The notes under the pieces are model-generated. The model was given only the letters and a program-made list of their open reading frames with translations, did no database searches and was not told where the DNA came from. Positions 33,330 through 42,550 of a stretch of DNA of 64,000 bases are shown one piece after another. The DNA is from Massilia sp. Root351 (GTDB taxonomy: Bacteria > Pseudomonadota > Gammaproteobacteria > Burkholderiales > Burkholderiaceae_D): positions 248,001 through 312,000 of the forward strand of contig NZ_LMDJ01000035.1 of the NCBI RefSeq assembly GCF_001425045.1, read 5' to 3'. The number at the start of each line of letters is the position of its first letter. The stretch's first letter is position 1. Position numbers and translations under genes: made by a program.

Positions 33330-34613
33330 ATGAACACTCCCCAGCCTAAACTCGTCACCGGCGCCGCCATGGATACCATCGTGCCCAAGCGGCGCGGCAA
33401 GGCGATTGCGCTCGCCGCCGCAGGCGCGGCAATGGTGGCCGCGCTGGCCTTCGCGCTGTGGCACTGGATGCCGCGCGGCCTGCAGGTGACTGCGGGCGAG
33501 TTGCGCATCGCCGCCGTGGAGCGCGGCGTGTTCCGCGACGATATCGTGGTGCGCGCCACCGCGCAGCCGCTGCAGTCGGTAATGCTCGACTCGGTGGAGT
33601 CCGGCCGCATCGAGGAGGTGCATGCGCGCGACGGCGACCTGGTGAAACAGGGCCAGCTGCTGTTCCGCATCTCCAACCCGCAGCGCAACCTGGAGCTGCT
33701 GGCGCGCCAGGCCGAACACGCGCAGCAGATTTCCAACCTGTCCAATCTGCGCGTGGCGCAGGAAGCCAGCCGCAGCGACCACCAGCGCCGCCTGGACGAT
33801 CTCACCTTCGCCATGGAGCAGGCGCAAAAGCGCCATGCGCGCGAAGAGAAACTGGCGGCGCAGGGCTTCCTGTCTCCGGTGGCGCTGGAGGAATCGGCGG
33901 ACCGCCTGGCGCAGCAGTGGCGCGTGCTGGCGCAGGCGCAGGCCAGCGACGATACCGACCGGCGCGTGCGCGGCACCGCGCTGGCGCAGCTGGACAAGGC
34001 GCTGGACGGCTTGCAGTCCGGCCTGAAACTGGTGAGCGCCACGGTGGAGGCGCTGGCGGTGCGCGCCCCCAGCGCCGGCAGGCTGACCGACTTCCGCCTG
34101 CAGGTGGGCGAGTCCATCGCCACTGGCAAGCACGTGGGCCGCATCGACGACCCGGCGCGCTTCAAGCTGTCGGCCGAAGTGGACGAGTACTACCTGAAGC
34201 GCGTGGCCGTGGGGCGCCACGGCAGCGTGCAGATGGACGGCCGCAGCTACGCGGTGGATGTCTCCACCATCTACCCGCAGATCAAGGAAGGCCGCTTCAC
34301 CGTGGAACTGACGTTCAAGGCCGCGCAGCCGGAAGCCCTCAGCCCCGGCCAGAGCGTGGACGCGACCATCACGCTGGGCGAGCCGGCGCCCGCGCTGCTG
34401 CTGCCGAACGGCGCCTTCCTCAACGACAGCGGCGGCACCTGGGTCTTCGTCGTGACGCAGGATGGCGGCGTGGCCGAGCGGCGCGCCATCCGCAGCGGGC
34501 GCCGCAACAACGGCCAGCTCGAAGTGCTGTCCGGCCTGGCCGTGGGCGAGCGCGTGATCGTGTCCGGCTATACGGCCTATGGCGATTCACCCAGGCTGCA
34601 AATTTCCAAGTAA
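33330..34613 (+). CDS. HlyD/MacA-family periplasmic adaptor of a MacB-like exporter
   Basis: The 427-residue membrane-fusion protein has an N-terminal membrane anchor (about 25-46), a barrel-sandwich half (VESGRIEEVHARDGDLVKQGQLLFRIS), a long coiled-coil hairpin (about 115-235, rich in Q, A, R, E, L), the second sandwich half (VRAPSAGRLTDFRLQVGESI), then beta-barrel and membrane-proximal domains (LLPNGAFLNDSGGTWVFVV). It bridges the inner-membrane transporter to an outer-membrane factor not encoded here. A second ATG at 33369 is possible. First gene of the sigma-54 operon. Confidence 0.9.
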   Translation: MNTPQPKLVTGAAMDTIVPKRRGKAIALAAAGAAMVAALAFALWHWMPRGLQVTAGELRIAAVERGVFRDDIVVRATAQPLQSVMLDSVESGRIEEVHARDGDLVKQGQLLFRISNPQRNLELLARQAEHAQQISNLSNLRVAQEASRSDHQRRLDDLTFAMEQAQKRHAREEKLAAQGFLSPVALEESADRLAQQWRVLAQAQASDDTDRRVRGTALAQLDKALDGLQSGLKLVSATVEALAVRAPSAGRLTDFRLQVGESIATGKHVGRIDDPARFKLSAEVDEYYLKRVAVGRHGSVQMDGRSYAVDVSTIYPQIKEGRFTVELTFKAAQPEALSPGQSVDATITLGEPAPALLLPNGAFLNDSGGTWVFVVTQDGGVAERRAIRSGRRNNGQLEVLSGLAVGERVIVSGYTAYGDSPRLQISK

Positions 34614-34642
34614 GCTCTTCACCAACGAAAAAAGGAACTCCC

Positions 34643-35323
34643 ATGCTCAAGCTTTCAGGCGTCAGCAAAACCCACCTGGCGGGTGAAATCCAGACTACCG
34701 CGCTGGACCGCATCGACCTGCAGATCGACGCCGGCGAATACGTGGCCATCACCGGTCCTTCCGGCTGCGGCAAGTCCACTTTGCTGAGCCTTCTCGGCCT
34801 GCTCGATGTGCCCAGCAGCGGCGAGTACTGGTTCGAGGGCAAGAACGTGGCGGGCTGGAGCGAGGGCAAGCTGAACGAACTGCGGCGCGGCCGCATCGGC
34901 TTCATCTTCCAGAGCTTCAACCTGATCGAGGAGCTGAGCGTATTCGAGAACGTGGAACTGGCGCTGGAGTACACCGGCATGGCCAAGGCCGAGCGCAAGG
35001 CCAAGGTGACGGCCATGCTGAACAAGCTGGGCGTGCTGCACCGCGCCGGGCACCGCCCGTCGCAGCTGTCCGGCGGCCAGCAGCAGCGCGTGGCGATCGC
35101 GCGCGCGCTGGTGTCCGGCCCGGCGCTGCTGCTGGCAGATGAACCGACCGGCAACCTGGATACGGCGCACGGCGACGAGGTGATGCGCCTGCTGCGCACC
35201 ATCAACGCCGAGGGCACCACGGTGGTGATGGTGACCCACTCGCCGGCGCACGCTGCGCAGGCCTCGCGCACGCTGAACCTGCTGGACGGCCGCATCATGG
35301 TTGACGCGCTGCGCGCCGCATGA
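34643..35323 (+). CDS. ABC transporter ATPase (MacB/LolD type)
   Basis: The 226-residue nucleotide-binding subunit has Walker A GPSGCGKST (38-46), Q-loop FIFQSFNLIEELSVFENVELAL, signature LSGGQQQRVAIARAL, Walker B LLLADEPTGNLD and the H-loop VTHSP. LolD/MacB-type ATPases pair with FtsX-fold permeases, two of which follow. AAAGGA lies before the ATG, and the TGA overlaps the next ATG by four bases. Confidence 0.95.
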   Translation: MLKLSGVSKTHLAGEIQTTALDRIDLQIDAGEYVAITGPSGCGKSTLLSLLGLLDVPSSGEYWFEGKNVAGWSEGKLNELRRGRIGFIFQSFNLIEELSVFENVELALEYTGMAKAERKAKVTAMLNKLGVLHRAGHRPSQLSGGQQQRVAIARALVSGPALLLADEPTGNLDTAHGDEVMRLLRTINAEGTTVVMVTHSPAHAAQASRTLNLLDGRIMVDALRAA

Positions 35324-37752
35324 AAGCCTCCGACTTCCGCATCGGCTGGCGCCTGCTGCTGCAGGAGCGCGGCTATTCGGCGGTGACCATCCTCGGCCTG
35401 GCGCTGGGCTTCGCGGCCTGTTTCCTGCTGATGGCCTACGTACAGTTCAGCTTCAGCTACGACAGCCACGTGCCGCTGGCCGAACGCGTTTACGTGGCGA
35501 AGAACCGCCTCAACATCCTGGAGCGCGGGGGCTGGTTCGAGAACACGCCGATCAACCTGCTGGCCGTGGCCGAAGGCAGCCCGCTGGTGGAGGCCGCCGC
35601 CGTGGCGCTGACCGGCTCGGCCACACTACGCCAGGACGGCATGCTGGCCAACCTGGACTTCGTGCTGGTGAGCACCGCCATGCCGAAAGTGCTCGGCCTG
35701 CGCGCGCTGGAAGGCGACCTGGATGCCGCGCTGCAGCGGCCCGACAGCGTTGCCCTCACCGAGAGCAAGGCGCGCCAGCTGCTTGGCGCCACGCGCGGCG
35801 TGGTGGGCAGGACACTGGCCATCGAGAACCTGCAGTACAGGGTGGCCGCCATTGTGGCCGATCCGCCGGCCGCCACCACCCTGCCCTACGCGGCGCTGAT
35901 GGGCACCGCCAGCCAGCTGCTGCCCGAAGCCATGCACAAGCGCCTGGACAAACGCCAGCCATCCAACTGGGGCGGCATCATCTCCCGCCTGTATGTCCGC
36001 CTGGCGCCGGGCGCCACGCCGCAGGCCTTGCAGCGCGTGATGCAGGACGCGTCTAGCCGCTCGCCGTTCGCCAGCTCGCTGGCGCCGGACGTACTACAGC
36101 GCCTGAAAGGGCGCCCGCCATCCGACATCGGCCTGGTCTCGCTGCGCGGCTGGTACTTCGACCCCGACCTGGCAGGCAGCGGCAGCGCCCGCCATGGCGA
36201 CGCCAAGCTGGTGCTGGGCGTCGCTGCCGTCGGCGCGCTGGTGCTGCTGCTGGCTGCCATCAACTACGTCAACCTGGCCACCGTGCGCGTGATACGGCGG
36301 CGCGCGGAAATCGCCATGCGCAAGGTGCTGGGCGCCAGCCATGCGCGGGTGGCGGCCATGCTGATGGCCGAATCGCTGCTGGCCAGCATCCTGGCGGCCG
36401 CCATGGGCCTGCTGCTGGCCTGGCTGCTGCTGCCCGGCTGCGCGCAGCTGCTGAACCGGCCGCTGGCTACTGTGATGGGGCTCGGCGCGGTGCTGGCGGC
36501 GCTGGCCGTGGGCGCGGCCACCGGCGTGCTGGCCGGCCTGCATCCGGCCTGGCTGGCGCTGCGCGTGCGGCCGGCCCAGGCCTTGGCCGCGCGCGGCGGG
36601 CAGGAAACCCATGGCGCCACCTGGATGCGGCGCGCCGTCACCATCTTCCAGATGACCTGCGCCATGGGCCTGGTGGCCACCACGCTGGCGGTGGCATGGC
36701 AGACGCGCTTTGCCAGCAACGCCAATCCGGGCTTCGACCCGCGTCCGCTGCTGGTGCTGGAGCTGCCCTCGCTGATGTGGGAAGGGGACGCGCCGCGCCA
36801 GCTGCACGAGGCCCTGCTCAGGGTGCCCGGCGTGCAAGGCGTCACCTACTCGCCGGTACCTGCGGGGCGCTACTACCTGGGCCTGAACAACCCGGTGCGC
36901 ACCGCCGCCGGCGTCTCCGCCACCCTGCAGCAGCGCGCCGTGTCGCCCACTTTCTTCCAGGTGTACGGCGTGGCGCCGCTGGCCGGGCGCGGTTTTGATC
37001 CGCAGCGCGAGCAGGAAGGCAACGACAAGGCCGTGGTGCTGAACGCGGCCGCCGCAAAGGCGCTGGGCTTCGCCTCGCCGCAGGCGGCCGTGGGCCAAAC
37101 CGTCACGCTGGAAGGCCGCAAGGGCGATATCCAGCCGGTGGTGATCGGCGTGGTACCGGACCTGCGCTACCAGTCGCTGCGCGAAGCGCCGGCCCCGGTG
37201 CTGTACATGAACAACCGCAACGCCTCCGTGCTGACGGTGCGCTACAGCGGCAGCATGGCGGAGCTGGAACGCGCGGCCGACGCGCTGTGGCGGCAGTACT
37301 TCCCGGACGCCATTCCCGACATGCACCGCGCCGCAAGCTACTTCGCCGACAACTACGACGACGACGCGCGCCTGGCGGCCATGCTGGCGGCGGGCAGCGC
37401 GATGGCCCTGCTGCTGTCGGCCTTCGGCATCTACGTGCTGGCGGCCTACAACGTGCAGCGGCGCGCCAGAGAGATCGTGCTGCGCAAGCTGTACGGCGCG
37501 CCGCGCGGCGCCGTGGCGCGCCTGCTGGGCAGGGAGTTTGCCTGGATGGCGGGCTGCTCCGCCTTGCTCGGCCTGCCGCTGGCCGCCCTGGCGATCCAGC
37601 GCTACCTGTCCGAGTTCGCCGAGCAGGCGCCCATCGGCGCCTGGACGCTGCTGGCGGCGCTCGGCGCGGTGCTGGCCGTCGCGCTGGGCGCCACCATCCG
37701 CCACACGCTGGCCGCGCTGCGCATGTCGCCGGCGCTGGCCCTGCGTACTTGA
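35320..37752 (+). CDS. MacB/FtsX-type ABC permease (first of two)
   Basis: The 810-residue permease is of the large duplicated type: membrane helix 1 near residue 20-42 (SAVTILGLALGFAACFLLMAY) followed by a MacB-like periplasmic domain, three helices near 300-420 with the FtsX motif IRRRAEIAMRKVLGASHARVAAM, then a second periplasmic domain and three C-terminal helices with AREIVLRKLYGAPRGAVARLLGRE. This fits the mechanotransmission permeases of MacB-like exporters. Starts by ATGA overlap with the ATPase gene. The substrate is unknown. Confidence 0.92.
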   Translation: MKASDFRIGWRLLLQERGYSAVTILGLALGFAACFLLMAYVQFSFSYDSHVPLAERVYVAKNRLNILERGGWFENTPINLLAVAEGSPLVEAAAVALTGSATLRQDGMLANLDFVLVSTAMPKVLGLRALEGDLDAALQRPDSVALTESKARQLLGATRGVVGRTLAIENLQYRVAAIVADPPAATTLPYAALMGTASQLLPEAMHKRLDKRQPSNWGGIISRLYVRLAPGATPQALQRVMQDASSRSPFASSLAPDVLQRLKGRPPSDIGLVSLRGWYFDPDLAGSGSARHGDAKLVLGVAAVGALVLLLAAINYVNLATVRVIRRRAEIAMRKVLGASHARVAAMLMAESLLASILAAAMGLLLAWLLLPGCAQLLNRPLATVMGLGAVLAALAVGAATGVLAGLHPAWLALRVRPAQALAARGGQETHGATWMRRAVTIFQMTCAMGLVATTLAVAWQTRFASNANPGFDPRPLLVLELPSLMWEGDAPRQLHEALLRVPGVQGVTYSPVPAGRYYLGLNNPVRTAAGVSATLQQRAVSPTFFQVYGVAPLAGRGFDPQREQEGNDKAVVLNAAAAKALGFASPQAAVGQTVTLEGRKGDIQPVVIGVVPDLRYQSLREAPAPVLYMNNRNASVLTVRYSGSMAELERAADALWRQYFPDAIPDMHRAASYFADNYDDDARLAAMLAAGSAMALLLSAFGIYVLAAYNVQRRAREIVLRKLYGAPRGAVARLLGREFAWMAGCSALLGLPLAALAIQRYLSEFAEQAPIGAWTLLAALGAVLAVALGATIRHTLAALRMSPALALRT

Positions 37753-37768
37753 AGCCCAAGGAGCAAGC

Positions 37769-40168
37769 ATGCAACTACAAGACTTCCGTATCGGCTGGCG
37801 CCTGCTGCTGCAGGAACGCGCCTATTCCGCCGTCTCCATCCTCGGCCTGGCGGTCGGCTTCGCGGCCTGCTTCCTGCTGCTCGGCTTCGTGCACTACTGC
37901 CTGAGCTACAACAGCCAGGTGCCGGACGCGCAGCGCGTGTACTCGGTAAAGCAGCGCATCAACGTGTTCCCGCGCCCGGACTGGGCCGAATACGCCGGCC
38001 TGCCGCTGCAGGCCGCTGCCACCGCCAGCGGCATGGTGGAAGCGTCCAGCATCGCCAAGCAGCTGGAACTGCCGCTGTGGCTCGGCGCCCAGCGCCACGA
38101 GACCGAGCTGCGCGTGGTCAACCCCGCCTTCGAGGCGCTGTTCGGCCTGCGCGCATTAGAGGGCGACCTGCAGGCGGCGTTGACGCAGCCGGACGGCATC
38201 GCGCTGACCGCCAGCAAGGCGCGCGCCATCTTCGGTTCGGAACAGGCGCTGGGCCAGCATCTGCGCCTGCGGCGCGAGACGCTGCAGGTGCGGGCGGTGC
38301 TGCCCGATCCGCCGGCCAATTCCACCTTGCGCTACGAGGCGCTGGTCGGCAGCGCCAGCACCGGCTGGTCCGAGAAAGAGCGCGGCGACCACACCACCAA
38401 TTTCCAGCGGCGCGGCGGCATTTACCTGAAGCTCAAGCCGGGCGCCGCCCCGGCGCAGCTGCAGCGCCAGTTGCAAAACGCCGTCAACGCCAGCCCGCTC
38501 GACACCACCTGGCGCACCGGCCCGATGGGCAAGAAGCTGGACGGGCGCAACGTGACCGACGTGGCCATCGTGGCCATGCCCGAGGTGTACTTCGACGAAG
38601 GGCTGGCCTCGGGCCGCAGCGGCGGCGACTACGGCCAGCGCGGCAGCGTGTTCGCGCTGGCCGGCATCGCGCTGCTGATCCTGCTGCTGGCGGCCAGCAA
38701 CTACGTCAACCTGGCAACGGTGCGCACCCTGCGCCGCCAGCGCGAAATCGGCATGCGCAAGCTGCTCGGCGCCAGCCACGCGCGCCTGGCGCTGCAGTTC
38801 CTCTCCGAGTCCTCGGTGGTGGCGCTGCTGGCCACCGTGCTGGGCCTGGGCATGGCCTGGCTGTGCCTGCCCATGTTCAGCGGCCTGGTGGCGCGCCAGC
38901 TGGACAGCCTGTTTTCGCCTGCCAGCTGCGCGCTGGCCTTGCTGGGCGGCTTGCTGACCGGCCTGTGCGCCGGCGTCTACCCGGCCATGCTGGCCATGCG
39001 CGTGCGCCCGGCTGCGGCGCTGGCCGGACGCGGCGACCAGGAAACGGCCGGCGGCCTGTGGCTGCGCCGCGTGCTGACCGTGCTGCAGTTCGCCACCGCC
39101 ATGGCGCTCAGCGGCGCCACGCTGGCCATCGCCTGGCAGGCCGACTACGCCAGCAAGGCGGACCGCGGCTTCGATCCGGCCGGCATGCTGATCCTGGACT
39201 TGCCGCAGGAGACCGGCAAGCCGGCCACGGACGGCTTCGTGCAGGCACTGGCGCGCATGCCGCACGTGCAAGGCGTGGCCGCCATGTCGGAGGCGCCGGG
39301 CCGCGACCGCTCGAAGAGCATTTCCGCCATCCCCAGCCGCAACGGCGACACGGTCAGCCTGGAGTACCGCACCATCAGCCCGGAATTCTTCCAGGTCTAT
39401 GGCCTGAAGGCGCTGCACGGCCGCCTGTTCGACCCGGCGCGCGACGACGACAAGACGCCGGCGCGCGTGATCAATGCGGCGGCCGCCCTGGCGCTGGGCT
39501 TTGCCACGCCGGAAGCGGCGGTGGGCCAGTTCCTCACCAGCGGCGAACGCTCGATCCAGATCATCGGCATCGCGCCGGAGGTGCGTTACCAGAGCCTCAA
39601 GCAGATGACGCAGCCGATGGTGTACCGCCTGGCCCCGGCACAGGTGCTGGCGGTGCGCACCAGCGACAGCCTGGCAGCCGCGCATGCCGCCATCGCGCCG
39701 CTGTTCAAGCAGTACTTTCCGGACAGCGTGCTGGAGCTGCAGACCGCCAGCAGCCTGTTCGGCCTGGCCTATGCGGACGACGTGCGGCTGGCGCGCATGC
39801 TGGCCTCCTCCAGCCTGATCGCGGTGGCGCTGGCGGCATGCGGCATCTATGTGCTGTCGGCCTACAGCGTGCAGCGCAGCCGCAAGGAAATCGTGCTGCG
39901 CAAGCTGCACGGGGCCGGACGCGGCGCCATCGCGCGACTGGTGGGCAGGGAGTTCGCGGTGCTGATCGCGGCCGGCGCCGCGCTGGGCCTGCCGCTGGCG
40001 GCGCTATCCATCCAGCGCTACCTGGCCGGCTACGTGGAGCGGGCCCCGATGGGGGCCTGGCCGCTGCTGGCGGCGCTGGGCCTGGCTGCGCTGGTGGCGC
40101 TGCTGGCCACCGCCCGCCACACGCTGGCGGCGCTGCGCATGTCGCCGGCCCTGGCGCTGCGCAGCTAG
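37769..40168 (+). CDS. MacB/FtsX-type ABC permease (second of two)
   Basis: The 799-residue paralog of the preceding permease has the same N-terminus (DFRIGWRLLLQER), the same FtsX motifs (RRQREIGMRKLLGASHARLAL and RKEIVLRKLHGAGRGAIARLVG) and ends with an almost identical AALRMSPALALRS. AAGGAG lies 5 bases before the ATG, 16 bases after the first permease stop. The periplasmic domains diverge most. Two different full-length permeases with one ATPase suggest a heterodimeric transporter, or two alternative ones. Confidence 0.92.
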   Translation: MQLQDFRIGWRLLLQERAYSAVSILGLAVGFAACFLLLGFVHYCLSYNSQVPDAQRVYSVKQRINVFPRPDWAEYAGLPLQAAATASGMVEASSIAKQLELPLWLGAQRHETELRVVNPAFEALFGLRALEGDLQAALTQPDGIALTASKARAIFGSEQALGQHLRLRRETLQVRAVLPDPPANSTLRYEALVGSASTGWSEKERGDHTTNFQRRGGIYLKLKPGAAPAQLQRQLQNAVNASPLDTTWRTGPMGKKLDGRNVTDVAIVAMPEVYFDEGLASGRSGGDYGQRGSVFALAGIALLILLLAASNYVNLATVRTLRRQREIGMRKLLGASHARLALQFLSESSVVALLATVLGLGMAWLCLPMFSGLVARQLDSLFSPASCALALLGGLLTGLCAGVYPAMLAMRVRPAAALAGRGDQETAGGLWLRRVLTVLQFATAMALSGATLAIAWQADYASKADRGFDPAGMLILDLPQETGKPATDGFVQALARMPHVQGVAAMSEAPGRDRSKSISAIPSRNGDTVSLEYRTISPEFFQVYGLKALHGRLFDPARDDDKTPARVINAAAALALGFATPEAAVGQFLTSGERSIQIIGIAPEVRYQSLKQMTQPMVYRLAPAQVLAVRTSDSLAAAHAAIAPLFKQYFPDSVLELQTASSLFGLAYADDVRLARMLASSSLIAVALAACGIYVLSAYSVQRSRKEIVLRKLHGAGRGAIARLVGREFAVLIAAGAALGLPLAALSIQRYLAGYVERAPMGAWPLLAALGLAALVALLATARHTLAALRMSPALALRS

Positions 40169-40201
40169 CGGCGCTGCCGTGTAAATGATATAACTTGCAA
40201 T

Positions 40202-40276
40202 CCGCTATGTGCGACAACGCACGTAGCGGCCTCTGCTGCAGGCTGATAATGGCCAGATAGCGAGCTCCTCGCTATC
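40202..40276. promoter_or_regulatory. Two strong hairpins between the exporter operon and the DUF4382 gene
   Basis: CCGCTATGTGCG-ACAA-CGCACGTAGCGG (40202-40229) forms a 12-base stem with one G-U pair. GATAGCGAG-CTC-CTCGCTATC (40256-40276) is a perfect 9-base inverted repeat 35 bases before the next ATG. TGATAAT (40243-40249), a -10-like box, lies between them. Neither hairpin has a T-tract. The first may end the exporter transcript and the second may be an operator or leader hairpin. Confidence 0.4.
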
Positions 40277-40311
40277 GAAGCCGAAGACCGCCACCGACAG
40301 AGAGGTCCACC

Positions 40312-41544
40312 ATGAAGACACTTGCATATTCCCCCCTACTGCGCACCGGCGCACTGGCTGCGGCCAGCGCCCTGGGCCTCACCCTGGCCGCCTGCGGCGG
40401 CGGCGGCGGTGGCGGCACCACGCCGCCGCCGGTCACCCTGGGCACGCTGGGCGTGTCGCTGACCGACGCCCCGGCCTGCGGCTTCGACGCCGTCAACGTC
40501 ACCGTCAGCAAGGTGCGCGTGCACCAGAGCGCCACCGCCGGCGACACCGACAGCGGCTGGAGCGAAATCGTGCTGTCCCCGGCCCGCAAGATCAATCTGT
40601 TGAACCTGGCCAACGGCACGCTCGACGCGCTGGGCCAGACTTCGCTGGCGGCCGGCCGCTACACCCAGCTGCGCCTGGTGCTGGACGCCAACACCGGCAG
40701 CGGCCTGGCCAACTCCGTGGTGCCGTCCGGCGGCACCGCCGTAGTCTCGCTGGAAACCCCCAGCGCGGTGCAGAGCGGCATCAAGCTGACCAGTGAATTC
40801 GACGTGGCCGCCGGCCAGCGCGTGGACCTGGTGCTGGACTTCGACGCCTGCAAATCAGTGGTCACCCGGGGCAACGGCAAGTACGCGCTGAAACCGGTGG
40901 TCAAGGTGGTCCCGACCGCGCTGAACGGCATCAGCGGCTACGTCGCCACCAGCCTGCTGGGCAGCCGGGTGATGGTGAGCGCGCAGCAGAACGGCGCCAT
41001 CGTCAGCGCCACCGTGCCCAACCCCGCCACCGGCGAGTTCGCGCTGACGCGCCTGCCGCTCGGCAATTACGACGTGGTGGTGACGGCCGACAGCCGCGCC
41101 GCCGCCGTGATCGGCGCGGTGCCGGTGACCAGCACCAGCGCCATGGTGCCGGTCAGCCAGGCCGCCACGCCAATCGGGCTGCCGGCCTCGCTGACCGGCA
41201 GCATCGCCGGCACCGTGACGCTGGCGCCGGCCAGCGCCACCGAGGCCGCCTACGTGGCCGCCAAGCAGACCTTTGCCGCCGGTCCGGTGGTAACCATCAA
41301 GTACCAGGGCGCGGACTTGGCGAGCGGCGCCTACACGCTGGCCGGCCTGCCGCTGGCCGCGCCGCTGTACGCGCCGTACAGCGCCACGCTGCCGCTGACC
41401 TTCGCCAGCGCCGCCACGGTGCTGCCGGGCGTGGGTAAATACCAGGTGGACGCCACCGCCGCCGGCTACGCGCGCCAGAGCGCCGCCTCGGTCGACATCA
41501 CGGCGGCCAACCAGGCCGGCGTCAACTTCACGCTGGCGCCGTAA
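40312..41544 (+). CDS. DUF4382 lipoprotein
   Basis: The 410-residue protein has a lipoprotein signal with lipobox LAAC at C28 followed by a glycine run (CGGGGGGG). A DUF4382-type domain covers about 44-195 (LGVSLTDAPACGFDAVNVTVSKVRVHQ, GRYTQLRLVLD, VDLVLDFDACKSVV), then beta-rich carboxypeptidase-regulatory-like repeats (ISGYVATSL, LPLGNYDVVVTAD, LPGVGKYQVDATAAGY). AGAGG lies before the ATG. It is probably an outer-membrane-anchored surface or periplasmic protein of unknown role. It ends at a bidirectional terminator. Confidence 0.88.
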   Translation: MKTLAYSPLLRTGALAAASALGLTLAACGGGGGGGTTPPPVTLGTLGVSLTDAPACGFDAVNVTVSKVRVHQSATAGDTDSGWSEIVLSPARKINLLNLANGTLDALGQTSLAAGRYTQLRLVLDANTGSGLANSVVPSGGTAVVSLETPSAVQSGIKLTSEFDVAAGQRVDLVLDFDACKSVVTRGNGKYALKPVVKVVPTALNGISGYVATSLLGSRVMVSAQQNGAIVSATVPNPATGEFALTRLPLGNYDVVVTADSRAAAVIGAVPVTSTSAMVPVSQAATPIGLPASLTGSIAGTVTLAPASATEAAYVAAKQTFAAGPVVTIKYQGADLASGAYTLAGLPLAAPLYAPYSATLPLTFASAATVLPGVGKYQVDATAAGYARQSAASVDITAANQAGVNFTLAP

Positions 41545-41557
41545 GCCGGCGCCATGC

Positions 41558-41587
41558 AAAAAGGGCGGCTTGTCGGCCGCCCTTTTT
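41558..41587. terminator. Bidirectional intrinsic terminator
   Basis: AAAAAGGGCGGC, loop TTGTCG, GCCGCCCTTTTT: a 7-base GC stem flanked by A5 and T5, so it works on both strands. It separates the convergent DUF4382 and FKBP genes. Confidence 0.92.
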
Positions 41588-41612
41588 CATGGGTCGCGTT
41601 GCAGACCCGGGA

Positions 41613-42419
41613 TTACTTGACCGCCAGCAGTTCGATATCGAAGATCAGCGTGGAACCGGCCGGGATCGAGGTCTGCGCGGTGAAGCCGTAGCCCAGTTCA
41701 GGCGGGATGATCAGGGTGCGCTTGCCGCCCACTTTCATGCCCACCACGCCGCGCTTCCAGCCTTCGATGACACTGCTGCTCAGCGTGAATTCGAACGGCG
41801 TGCCCTTGTCGACCGAGCTGTCGAACTTGGCGCCGTGCTGGTCGGCGGCGGTCTTGTCGTAGATCCAGCCGGTGTAGTGCACGCTCAGGGTCTTGGTGGC
41901 AGCGACTTCGGCGCCGGTGCCGATCACCTTGTCGATGATGGTGACCTGGGCCGACGGCGACGGCTTGGAAATGCCCAGTACCGTGATTTCCATGACCACC
42001 GGGGTGTTGGCAGCGACCTTGTTCGGCGTGTAGGTCTTGTTTTCGAAGGTGTACACGCCGTAGGCCAGGTTGGTCGGCAGCACCAGCTGCACGGTGCCGC
42101 CCTTGCGCATGCCGATCACGCCCTGGTCGGCACCCGGCAACCAGCGGCCGGTGCCGATCGCGTACACCGCCGAAGGCGAACCGTCCACCTGGGCGCCGCG
42201 CGAATTGGGCTTGGTCGAGTCGTACAGGAAGGTCGAATAGCTCACTTGCACCAGGTCGTTGGCCACTACCGGATCGCCGCTGCCGGCTGCCAGTTCGGTT
42301 TTGGCGTAGGCCGGCTGGGGCGGCAGCTCCTCGGTCTTGGTGGTGCTGGCAGGCGAGCCGCACGCGGTCAGTGCCGCTACGCAGGCGAGCGACGCGATCA
42401 GTTGGAACATCGATTTCAT
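41613..42419 (-). CDS. Lipoprotein with two FKBP-type peptidyl-prolyl isomerase domains
   Basis: The 268-residue protein has lipobox LTAC (C20), then two FKBP domains: a less conserved one (about 40-155, VQVSYSTFLYDS, WLPGADQGVIGMRKGGTVQLVLP) and a canonical one (about 160-268, LSVHYTGWIYD, GTPFEFTLSSSVIEGWKRGVVGMKVGGKRTLIIPPELGYG, IPAGSTLIFDIELL). It catalyses or assists proline isomerisation in folding of envelope proteins. AAAGG lies 5 bases before the ATG. The first domain lacks several active-site aromatics and may be structural. Confidence 0.92.
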   Translation of the reverse strand: MKSMFQLIASLACVAALTACGSPASTTKTEELPPQPAYAKTELAAGSGDPVVANDLVQVSYSTFLYDSTKPNSRGAQVDGSPSAVYAIGTGRWLPGADQGVIGMRKGGTVQLVLPTNLAYGVYTFENKTYTPNKVAANTPVVMEITVLGISKPSPSAQVTIIDKVIGTGAEVAATKTLSVHYTGWIYDKTAADQHGAKFDSSVDKGTPFEFTLSSSVIEGWKRGVVGMKVGGKRTLIIPPELGYGFTAQTSIPAGSTLIFDIELLAVK

Positions 42420-42550
42420 GATTACCTTTGTATTGTTGAACATGTAACTTGCACTGCGCTGGCACTCCATCCGTGCGCCGTCGGAGCAGAAGTGTATCAG
42501 ACTGCAACGGCGCCTTTTCAGGCAGAACATTCAGTTACAAATTGCCTGTC

